Shown piece after piece: positions 57,037-64,000 of a stretch of 64,000 bases of DNA. The position numbers and the translations under genes are program-made. The DNA comes from Proteobacteria bacterium UBA981 (GTDB lineage: Bacteria; Pseudomonadota; Gammaproteobacteria; Ga0077536). Location of the stretch: contig DBBP01000003.1 in NCBI GenBank assembly GCA_002292285.1, forward strand, positions 1-64,000, given 5' to 3'. Positions within the stretch are counted from its first letter, which is position 1; the number at the start of each line of letters is the position of its first letter. Under the pieces are notes generated by a model. That model searched no databases. It saw only the letters and a program-made list of their open reading frames with translations, and was not told where the DNA came from.

Positions 57037-58281
57037 TTAGCGATGCAAACGCACCGGCAATTCTCGATAGCCGTGAATGATATTCGAGCACACCCTGACC
57101 GGTTCCCCAACGATTTCGACTCGCGAGAAGCGGCGGGCGATCTCTTCCCAGGCGATTTGTAACTGCAACTCGGCGACCCGAAAGCCGACGCAGTGATGGG
57201 CGCCGAACCCAAATGACAGGTGTTGGCGAGCTTTCTCTCGGTCGATGATAAAGTCTTCCGGGCGCTCGATCGCCGTCTCGTCGCGGTTGCCGGAGATGTA
57301 CCACATCGCGACCCGATCGCCTTTCCGAATGGTGGTGTCGCGGATGGTGAAATCCGCCAGTGCGGTGCGTGCCATATGAGAAATCGGCGTCTGCCAACGA
57401 ATGATCTCCGGCGCCGCCGTCGCAGCGAGCGTAGGGTCGGCGCGTAATCTTTGCCACTGCTCGGGAAAACTATCGAAAGCGAGCACGGCACCCGACAGAG
57501 AATTTCTAGTCGTGTCATTTCCGCCGACGATGATATTGATGAGGTTGCCGAGAAACTCTTCCGGCGACAAATCTTTTGTGCCGTCCGAGTGCACCATCAG
57601 CGAGAGCAAATCGTTGGCGGGCGGTGCCGCCGCGCGTTGCTGCCAAAGTTCTGCGAATTTTCCGAAGCAGGCTTCGAGTGATGCGCGACGTTCCTCCCAG
57701 GAGGAGACGATGCCAAAGCCGGGTTCAGTCACCGCGACGTCTGACCAGCGCGTCAGCAAATGACGTTCTTCCCAGGGGAAGTCAAATAACTTGGCGAGTA
57801 CCTGGGTGGAAAGTTCTACCGACACGTGTTCAACCCAGTCGAACACGTCGCCGACCGGCAGGTCATCGAGGATTGCAACGCATAATCGGCGAATCGTGTC
57901 CTCCATCTCGCGCACACTGGCGCGCGCGACGACCGGTGCTATCGCTTTGCGCTGCTCCGTATGTTTCGGCGCATCCGTCGATTGGAACATTCGCGCATCG
58001 ACGCCGTTATCGCGAAACATTTTCTGATAGCCAAGAACGTGTCCGCCCAATTCGTAGTTGCACGAGAAAATCGAGTCCGACGAATTAACTTTCACGATAT
58101 CGTCAAAGCGGGTGACGGACCAGAACGCGCCGTAATCACTTTCAGCGCAATAGTGCAGCGGAGATTCCCGGCGCAGTCGCGCAAAATAGGCACCAGCTTC
58201 GTCACGTTCGTAAAGGCGTGGGTTGCTGACGTCGAGCTGGGCTAGTGGAGTGGCGGCAAGACGTTCTTTCAGATCGTTCAT
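57037..58281 (-). CDS. Cytochrome P450
   Basis: A 414-residue bacterial class I P450. The heme loop FGFGAHHCVGFR carries Cys364 as thiolate ligand, the I-helix NIIVGGNDTTRN bears the acidic-Thr pair for O2 activation, and PEIIRWQTP is the ExxR motif. It hydroxylates hydrophobic substrates with electrons from ferredoxin and reductase, which are not encoded nearby. The protein has no membrane anchor. Resembles CYP families of terpenoid and fatty-acid hydroxylases; the substrate is unknown. Confidence 0.96.
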   Translation of the reverse strand: MNDLKERLAATPLAQLDVSNPRLYERDEAGAYFARLRRESPLHYCAESDYGAFWSVTRFDDIVKVNSSDSIFSCNYELGGHVLGYQKMFRDNGVDARMFQSTDAPKHTEQRKAIAPVVARASVREMEDTIRRLCVAILDDLPVGDVFDWVEHVSVELSTQVLAKLFDFPWEERHLLTRWSDVAVTEPGFGIVSSWEERRASLEACFGKFAELWQQRAAAPPANDLLSLMVHSDGTKDLSPEEFLGNLINIIVGGNDTTRNSLSGAVLAFDSFPEQWQRLRADPTLAATAAPEIIRWQTPISHMARTALADFTIRDTTIRKGDRVAMWYISGNRDETAIERPEDFIIDREKARQHLSFGFGAHHCVGFRVAELQLQIAWEEIARRFSRVEIVGEPVRVCSNIIHGYRELPVRLHR

Positions 58282-58537
58282 GTGGGTCCCAGTCTATGCC
58301 GGCGTGTCACCGGCTGATTAAGCCGGGTATTTTATCGGAATGGCTGGCGGTAAGGGCGGCAAAGATCAGCGTACGCCCGAACCCAGTCGCGCAGATTCAC
58401 GGTAAGAACCGACATCCACGTCGTCGATGACTCCCCCGAACCCGTCGCACGGCGTTATCATTCGCCCTCGCGAATCATCGCTGTTGCTCGTCGGCGGCAA
58501 ACGAGACGCTCGATTTCACCTGTATACGCGGAGTTCC

Positions 58538-59731
58538 ATGTTCGACAAAGACCGCCCCTCGGACGCGTGGCTTAGCAGCCTGCGCGATCGCTTTCCGTGC
58601 GAACCCGAAGTTGACCGCTTTCTCAGCTCCAAGCTTGAACGCCGCGCCGGTCCTGGCTATGCGCCGGTGTCGCTGGCGACATTGTGCGCGGGTGTTGAAG
58701 CTTTACTGCGCCCAAACCTCGACAGTCATTTCGAACTCAGTAACGCGCGCTGGCTGACTGGCGGCGCTTCGAAGCTGCAGATGGCATTCGATCTGACCTG
58801 GCGACCGAACGCTGAGGCGGAGCAAACGACGCCGATGGTGCTGCGCATGCAACCGGCCGAATCCATCGTTGAAACCAGCCGACTGCGTGAATTTCAGCTC
58901 ATCAACGCGTGCGCGGACGTCGTACCGGTGCCACCGGCGTATTGGGTGGATGCCGACGGCGAGTATCTCCCCTACCCGGGATTGGTCTACGGCCTCGCGG
59001 CCGGAGCCACCAAGCCAAGCAGTGGCGTGGGCGGCGAAGTCTCCGGGATGGGCACCGACTACGGACCACGTCTGCGCGAACTATTGGCCCCGCAGTTCGT
59101 CCATATCCTCGCGCGCATTCACACCCACGATTGGCAAGGTGTGGAATTGAGTGCATTTGAAATACCAGGGCCGGGAACCGTGACTGCCGAGCGTCAGCTC
59201 AACTGGTGGAGCCGCGTCGCGGAAGAGGACGGACTTGCCGACATCCCTTTACTCACGCTTGCCGCCCAATGGCTGCGCGCGAACCTGCCATCGCTCGACC
59301 GCGTATCGATTTTGCACGGTGATTACCGCTGCGGTAACTTTTTGTTCGACGAAGCGAGCGGGAAGATCACTGCCTGGCTCGACTGGGAGTTAGGCCATCT
59401 CGGCGACCGTCACGAGGATCTCGCCTGGGTCACGACGCGGACCTGGGGGCATCCCGATCCGGACACTGGCGTCGATCTCGTGTGCGGCATGATGCCGAAG
59501 CCTGAGTTTCTCGCCGCCTACGAGCAGGCCTCGAGTCTCGCGGTTAACTTGGAAACCTTGCGTTACTACCAGGTGCTCAACACCTGGAAGACAGCAATCA
59601 TGTCCCACCACACTTCTTATCGTGCCGCCCACGGCGGTAAGACTCACCAGGATGTTTTGGTGGCGTGGTGTATCGGCGTCAGTTCGAAGTTCACAGAGCA
59701 GCTCAATGAAGTACTCGAAGAGGTGATGTGA
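58538..59731 (+). CDS. APH-family phosphotransferase (ACAD10-like kinase)
   Basis: A 397-residue kinase-like protein. LHGDYRCGNFLFD carries the catalytic Asp and Asn, and AWLDWELGHLGDRHEDLAW the metal-binding Asp. These are the motifs of the aminoglycoside phosphotransferase/choline kinase superfamily. The likely start is ATG 58538 with GGAG close by; a frame from 58427 adds residues without family support. ACAD10/11-type kinases phosphorylate hydroxyacyl-CoAs in beta-oxidation, and that role fits the catabolic setting better than drug resistance. It overlaps the next gene by TGATG. Confidence 0.9.
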   Translation: MFDKDRPSDAWLSSLRDRFPCEPEVDRFLSSKLERRAGPGYAPVSLATLCAGVEALLRPNLDSHFELSNARWLTGGASKLQMAFDLTWRPNAEAEQTTPMVLRMQPAESIVETSRLREFQLINACADVVPVPPAYWVDADGEYLPYPGLVYGLAAGATKPSSGVGGEVSGMGTDYGPRLRELLAPQFVHILARIHTHDWQGVELSAFEIPGPGTVTAERQLNWWSRVAEEDGLADIPLLTLAAQWLRANLPSLDRVSILHGDYRCGNFLFDEASGKITAWLDWELGHLGDRHEDLAWVTTRTWGHPDPDTGVDLVCGMMPKPEFLAAYEQASSLAVNLETLRYYQVLNTWKTAIMSHHTSYRAAHGGKTHQDVLVAWCIGVSSKFTEQLNEVLEEVM

Positions 59732-60294
59732 TGGATTTACGTGCACCGCTGCAATTGCAGGCGATGATCAAATCCATGACGGATGTGGTTTTGCCAGCGC
59801 TCGACCCGGCCAATCAAATGGCTCAGGAGCAGGCGCAACTTATCCTCGGCATGATGCATCTCATGGCCGTGCGGCTGCCGATGGAGTACCACTACGACAT
59901 CGACCAACTGAAACGCTATCTCGCCCTCGCCGGCGAGTTACAGGAAACGGTAACTGGCGGCCCGCTGACCAATGCCGCACTGGAAACGCTCGTGCAAAGC
60001 TCACTGAGCGGCACCGATTGTCTGACTCGGCCACAAGTGTCGCCGGGCGATCTTGAAGCGGCGGTACTGGATTTGCGAACGCAAATCTCAGGGCTGGTTG
60101 AAGCGCTGTGGCAGGACGGCGAAGCTGATTGTCGTGCGGTCGCCGGCAAAGCAGTGCTGGCGGCCGCCAAAGAACAAATCCTGCGCGAGCGCGCCTGGTT
60201 CGTGCCGCAGGGCTGGGATGCGGATACCTCTGCCATTCCCGCGATTGAAACACTCATCGATTTTCCAACCCCGCCCGGCCAGACCGGCGCTTAA
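59731..60294 (+). CDS. Hypothetical protein coupled to the kinase
   Basis: A 187-residue helical protein (MDLRAPLQLQAMIKSMTDVV, then LPMEYHYDIDQLKRYLALAGELQ in two parts). ATG 59731 overlaps the kinase stop (TGATG), so the two are translationally coupled. A similar small protein often follows such kinases, but I do not know its role. The DUF7064-like gene starts 15 bp after its stop. Confidence 0.7.
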   Translation: MDLRAPLQLQAMIKSMTDVVLPALDPANQMAQEQAQLILGMMHLMAVRLPMEYHYDIDQLKRYLALAGELQETVTGGPLTNAALETLVQSSLSGTDCLTRPQVSPGDLEAAVLDLRTQISGLVEALWQDGEADCRAVAGKAVLAAAKEQILRERAWFVPQGWDADTSAIPAIETLIDFPTPPGQTGA

Positions 60295-60309
60295 CCTGGA
60301 GCCCGAAAA

Positions 60310-61302
60310 ATGATCACGCCCGATAAGGCAGAATTTCAAATGCCCGCAGATCCCGACGTTGACTGGCGTTGGACGGAAACGAATTTCTGGCCATTCTGCA
60401 TTCCCGAAGCGCGCATCAGCGGCAGCCTGTATCTATTCGCCAAGCCAAAGTTGGGCGTGTGCATGAGTGATATTACGGTCCAGGATCGCATTGTCAGCGC
60501 CTGGGAAGATCAGATTTATGTGGACAACGCGCAGCATCTGCCGTGTCCACAGTCACTGCTGGACTATGAATTGCCGAACGGGTTGAAAGTCAAAGCGGTG
60601 GAGCCGAACAAGCACTATGAGATTGACTACGTCGGTATCGACGACACGGAGATGCATCTCGAATTCAATGCGCTTGGTGATCCCTGGGATATTAATGACC
60701 CGGAAACGGACCCGCTTGCGCACACGCGTATCGGCGCGGGTTGGGACAAAGCGTTTTCCGGTCACTATGAACTGACTGGCCGCATCACTGGCGAAGCTCG
60801 CATTCGCGGCACGACCTATGCGGTCGATTGCATCGATACGGCCGATCGGAGTTGGGGCGTGCGCGACGACCGTTCAGTCACCAACATCACTTGGTTACAC
60901 GGCAGTTTTGGAGAGGACCTCACTTTGCATGCTATGGCCTTCATCGACCCCGCGCACGATGAAAATTTCGGTGATTTGATCAGCGGCTATGTGCTCGAAA
61001 ACGGCACGGCCTACGGGTTGGTCGAAATAACCGGGCGCTCGAAACGGCGTGGTATGTACGCGATGAGCTCAGTCATCGAAGTTGTAGACGTACGCGGTCA
61101 GCGCTATGAGATCACTGGTTCAACCCTGAACGCCGGGCCGCTCGGACCATGGCCGGCGGTCATCTACGTGCAACATTTCATGCGCTGGAACTGCGCAGGG
61201 AAAATCGGTTACGGCGTACAAACCGATGGCGTCACGCGCGCCTATGCGACTCGTTACCGGGATCTGCTGGCAACCGGAACCGGCGCACCCGCAGCTCGCT
61301 GA
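60310..61302 (+). CDS. AttH/DUF7064-like protein, paralogue of 12752-13735
   Basis: A 330-residue beta-rich protein. Shared with the 12.8-kb copy are the start MITPDKAEFQMPADPD, the WTETNFWPF segment, NGLKVKAVEPNKHYEIDY, PWDINDPETDP, a SWGVRDD turn, and the ending in a MRWNCAGKIGYGV-like strand. GGAG lies 9 nt before ATG 60310. It is the third gene of an apparent kinase-hypothetical-DUF7064 operon. Unknown function, recurrently beside CoA-ester or terpenoid catabolism. Confidence 0.8.
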   Translation: MITPDKAEFQMPADPDVDWRWTETNFWPFCIPEARISGSLYLFAKPKLGVCMSDITVQDRIVSAWEDQIYVDNAQHLPCPQSLLDYELPNGLKVKAVEPNKHYEIDYVGIDDTEMHLEFNALGDPWDINDPETDPLAHTRIGAGWDKAFSGHYELTGRITGEARIRGTTYAVDCIDTADRSWGVRDDRSVTNITWLHGSFGEDLTLHAMAFIDPAHDENFGDLISGYVLENGTAYGLVEITGRSKRRGMYAMSSVIEVVDVRGQRYEITGSTLNAGPLGPWPAVIYVQHFMRWNCAGKIGYGVQTDGVTRAYATRYRDLLATGTGAPAAR

Positions 61303-61400
61303 TACTGCTGTCGGGCCGCTACGCGAATCGATTCGCGCATCACGCCCGGCTCAGGCTATTCTTTAGTCAACTAACGAACATTTATTTCCGAGGTCGCCAC

Positions 61401-62285
61401 ATGGATTTGTCTGAACATCGCTTTCTCGTCACCACTGACTGGCTGATGGAAAACCTCGACGCCAACGATTTGCGCATCGTCGACTGTACGTCTTTGTTGC
61501 CCAATTATTTCGAAGCATCGGCCGCAGACGGCCTGACTCTTGCCAGTGGTCGTGGCTTGTGGAGCGAGGGTCACATCCCCGGTAGTACCTACGCCGACAT
61601 TCTGGAAGATTTATGTCAGGAGCCGAAAGGTAATTTCATGTATGGCATGCCGAGCGCAGAGCAGTTTGCTGCAACCATGTCCAAACTCGGTATCGGCTCC
61701 GACAGCGCGGTGGTGTTGTACGACCAGGGCATGAATATGTGGGCGGCACGTTTGTGGTGGATGCTGCGCTCGTTTGGCTTCGACAATGCTGCGGTACTCG
61801 ACGGTGGCTGGACGAAATGGATGGCTGAACAACGCCCGGTATCGACCGCCGCGCCGAACTATCCTGCCGCGAAGTTTGAAGTGCGTGCGCGCCCGGAGCT
61901 GATTGCCGATCGCGACCGTGTGCTCGCGGCCATCGACGATAAGGGCACGTGTTTGATCAACGCGCTTGACCCGGATGAGTTCGCCGGTCTGCCGCCGCAG
62001 CGTTACGCCCGCCCGGGACGTATCCCGTCGAGCGTGAGCGTACCGTTTTTGCAGACGGCCGATGCCGACACCCAGGTCTTCTCAGACGACGCGGGACTTA
62101 GAGCGACCTTCGAAGACGTGGGGGCAGCTGATAGCGACGCCGTGATCTGCTATTGCGGTGGCGGCATCGCCGCATGCAGTACGGCGCTGGCGCTGACTCG
62201 GCTGGGGATCGATAACGTTTCCGTCTACGACGGTTCGCTGACGGAATGGAGCAGTGATCCGAGCTTGCCGATGGAAGTTGGCTAG
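61401..62285 (+). CDS. Rhodanese-family sulfurtransferase (SseA-like)
   Basis: A 294-residue tandem rhodanese. The first domain (VTTDWLMENLDANDLRIVDC, WSEGHIPGSTYADI) is inactive-like. The second carries the active-site loop CYCGGGIAAC with Cys252 as sulfur carrier, similar to the CGSGVTA loop of 3-mercaptopyruvate sulfurtransferases. It transfers sulfur to cyanide or thiols. ATG 61401 begins the first domain, although a longer frame starts inside the preceding gene. Relevant to a genome that also has a nitrilase. Confidence 0.95.
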   Translation: MDLSEHRFLVTTDWLMENLDANDLRIVDCTSLLPNYFEASAADGLTLASGRGLWSEGHIPGSTYADILEDLCQEPKGNFMYGMPSAEQFAATMSKLGIGSDSAVVLYDQGMNMWAARLWWMLRSFGFDNAAVLDGGWTKWMAEQRPVSTAAPNYPAAKFEVRARPELIADRDRVLAAIDDKGTCLINALDPDEFAGLPPQRYARPGRIPSSVSVPFLQTADADTQVFSDDAGLRATFEDVGAADSDAVICYCGGGIAACSTALALTRLGIDNVSVYDGSLTEWSSDPSLPMEVG

Positions 62286-62298
62286 CTGCTACCCGTTG

Positions 62299-62937
62299 CT
62301 AGCTTGTTGGCGTGGCCGGCGGCATGGGGATGTCTGCCGTCGCGACCGCAAACCCCGGCGTGGTTTCGAGCAGTTCGCGATAGCGTTTAACATGCTCGGG
62401 AAACACCTGCGGCGCGAAGCGCTCGGCCAATAACAGCGTGTAGCCGACCATGATATCGGCAGCGCTGAAATCATCTCCGACGATGAAGGCGTGTTGTGCG
62501 AGCTCCTCGTCGAGCGCCTCTACGCAGGCGTGCGAACGCTGCTGCATCTCAGCCACGGCTACCGCACTTTGATCGGCCTCGGCGAGCGCTCGTCTGTGAT
62601 TGACGACCTCTCCAATAGGGCGTGAATGGGTAGCCTCACCAAACCAGCACCACTGCAGGAACCTGGCATAGGCGTCGCTATCCTCGGGCGGTTGTAGCCG
62701 ACCGCGGCCGTAGCGACGCAGGATGTATTGCACCATCGCGCCCGACTCAAACATGGTCATCTCGCCGTCTTGCAACACGGGCACTTTGCCGACTGGATTG
62801 AGTTTTCGCCACGCGGGGCTGGCCCGATATTCCGGCGAAAAATCGACCGGAATCTTCTCGTACGGGAGCCCCAACGCCTCACACAACCACACGATGCGCA
62901 CCGAGCGTGTGAGAGGTACGTGATAAATCTTAAGCAT
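62299..62937 (-). CDS. Glutathione S-transferase
   Basis: A 212-residue GST. N-domain: LKIYHVPLTRSVRIVWLCEALGLPYEKIPVDF (in two blocks) with the likely catalytic Ser in LTRSVR, then GKVPVLQDGEMTMFESGAMVQYIL. C-domain: DDFSAADIMVGYTLLL. ATG 62937 is preferred over the TTG one codon earlier. It is convergent with the rhodanese. Conjugates electrophilic products of oxygenases. Confidence 0.95.
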   Translation of the reverse strand: MLKIYHVPLTRSVRIVWLCEALGLPYEKIPVDFSPEYRASPAWRKLNPVGKVPVLQDGEMTMFESGAMVQYILRRYGRGRLQPPEDSDAYARFLQWCWFGEATHSRPIGEVVNHRRALAEADQSAVAVAEMQQRSHACVEALDEELAQHAFIVGDDFSAADIMVGYTLLLAERFAPQVFPEHVKRYRELLETTPGFAVATADIPMPPATPTS

Positions 62938-62963
62938 CAATTCCGGCCTATGTTGTCTCGCTG

Positions 62964-64000
62964 CTAATCATCTATCGCCTGATAGACCAGCGCGCGAAAA
63001 TCGTTTTCCGGCAGATCAAAACCGACCATGAACTGGGTCATTAATACACCCACCAGCTGCTCGACCGGATCGACCCAATAGTAGGTCTTCGCAGCGCCGG
63101 CCCAACCGAACTCGCCAGGCGTTCCCGACACGCCCATCTGGCCGACGTCCATTGCTACGCGTGATCCCAGCCCAAAGCCCCACCCTGGCACGGGCGCTCC
63201 TGCGACGCTGTAGGGCAGTAATTCCGGTGGCAGATGATTGCTGTGCATGAGTTCGAGGGTCTTGCGACCCAGGATGCGGCTGCCGTCTGGCGCACGCCCA
63301 TCGAGCAACATGCGGGCGAAAGCGAGGTAGTCGCTCGCCGTCGAATACAAACCGAGCCCGCCGCGCTGGAATACATCCGGCGTATCGACCGGGTAAGTTG
63401 CGTCGACATCCTGACGGCCGTGGTTGCCGGCCGCGAAGTGCCCGACCAACTGACCGATCGTCATACCGGGCGCCAAAAGATCCGGATGGCCGTACATCAC
63501 CGCCAGACGATCACGATGTTCCGGCGCGACGCCGAAACTGGTCTCGGTCATCCCGAGTGGGGCGAAGATCCGCTCAGCCAGGAAATCACCTACCGGAGCG
63601 CCGGAAATCACTTCGATCAGGCGTGCCGCAACGTCGGTGCCGAGGCTGTAGTGCCAGTGGGTGCCGGGATGAAAGGCGAGTGGCATGGACGCCAGCTCAG
63701 TAATCAAATCACCCAGCTTGCGGCTGGGGTCGTTCATAAGTTTCGCCGCGCGATACTGTTCGCCGACTGGATAATCTTCCAGGAAGTCGTAACTGAGGCC
63801 GCTGGTGTGCATCATCACGTCGCGCACCTGCATGGGCCGCATCGGGTTCTGATCGACCAGGGTGCCGTCGGGCATCATGACCTTGGTAGCCGCGAACTCG
63901 GGCAGGAATTTCGATACCGGGTCGACTAACTGCACGCGGCCCTCTTCGAACAAGGTCATCAACGCACTGTAGATAATCGGTTTGGTCATCGAATAAATTC
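62964..64000 (-). CDS. Serine hydrolase (beta-lactamase/EstB family), 5' end beyond the window
   Basis: The visible ~345 residues start within the nucleophile motif IYSMTKP (Ser-x-x-Lys) and include TSGLSYDF, the WHYSLGTDVAARLIE Tyr motif, and the C-terminal GLGSRVAMDVG, FGWAGAAKTYYWVDPVE. The N-terminal part and start codon lie beyond base 64000. It is a paralogue of 49285-50553. Probably an esterase or lactonase in the cytoplasm; the GST gene follows 26 bp downstream on the same strand. Confidence 0.92.
   Translation of the reverse strand, partial: IYSMTKPIIYSALMTLFEEGRVQLVDPVSKFLPEFAATKVMMPDGTLVDQNPMRPMQVRDVMMHTSGLSYDFLEDYPVGEQYRAAKLMNDPSRKLGDLITELASMPLAFHPGTHWHYSLGTDVAARLIEVISGAPVGDFLAERIFAPLGMTETSFGVAPEHRDRLAVMYGHPDLLAPGMTIGQLVGHFAAGNHGRQDVDATYPVDTPDVFQRGGLGLYSTASDYLAFARMLLDGRAPDGSRILGRKTLELMHSNHLPPELLPYSVAGAPVPGWGFGLGSRVAMDVGQMGVSGTPGEFGWAGAAKTYYWVDPVEQLVGVLMTQFMVGFDLPENDFRALVYQAIDD

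Noticed and set aside
58538..59731. Aminoglycoside resistance kinase
   Set aside because: Context and the coupled genes fit an ACAD10-like metabolic kinase better.

Overview
The window looks like a chromosomal stretch of a moderately GC-rich heterotrophic proteobacterium, most likely a gammaproteobacterium. The reasons are a GroES/GroEL pair of gamma/beta-proteobacterial type behind a sigma32-like heat-shock promoter, REP-type hairpins served by a REP-associated (Y1) transposase, and a dense load of catabolic oxidoreductases. No rRNA, tRNA, CRISPR array or complete prophage was seen. Both ends cut genes: the caspase gene is open to the left edge, and a serine hydrolase runs off the right edge.

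Layout. 0-6.1 kb: a tightly coupled three-gene operon encodes an exported double WD40-propeller/caspase-like protein, an exported protein with an FhaC/ShlB-like POTRA segment, and a membrane-anchored TIR protein. This is the best candidate for an undescribed signalling or defence module. 6.1-8.8 kb: a Y1-type transposase and a nitrilase are bracketed by related repeats. 8.8-30.2 kb: catabolic genes on both strands (acyl-CoA dehydrogenases, SDR, enoyl-CoA hydratase, Baeyer-Villiger/flavin monooxygenases, luciferase-like monooxygenases, amidohydrolase, SnoaL and VOC proteins). Among them lies an AhpD-like gene at 19253-20344 with an in-frame TGA exactly at the second active-site cysteine and a plausible bSECIS hairpin after it: a probable selenoprotein that ordinary gene calling would split in two. 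30.2-45.7 kb: a PEP-utilising dikinase with a hairpin-rich leader, a WD40 lipoprotein-like/exported protein, an MFS transporter, a further BVMO, a TetR/carotenoid-oxygenase divergon, a GST and a RAYT transposase. 45.8-64 kb: luciferase-like monooxygenases, groESL, two serine hydrolases, a Rieske oxygenase, 2OG oxygenases, a P450, a phosphotransferase-led operon, a rhodanese and a second GST.

How the genes fit together. Oxygenases that attack hydrophobic or cyclic substrates (three BVMOs, five luciferase-like flavoproteins, P450, Rieske, PhyH, carotenoid oxygenase, quinol-monooxygenase-like) sit with beta-oxidation-type enzymes (acyl-CoA dehydrogenases, enoyl-CoA hydratase/isomerases, SDR) and detoxification proteins (GSTs, AhpD-like peroxidase, rhodanese). 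This suggests breakdown of terpenoid, steroid-like or similar natural products, though the substrate cannot be read from the sequence. Two copies of an uncharacterised AttH/DUF7064-like protein (12.8 and 60.3 kb) accompany these genes.

Repeats. Seven near-identical perfect hairpins (about 57-59 bp, arms 25-27 nt) occur between 30.3 and 54.4 kb, always between genes, one lying 66 bp upstream of the RAYT gene. Base-pair-preserving changes between copies show that the hairpin itself is maintained. A different repeat family accompanies the 6.4-kb transposase.
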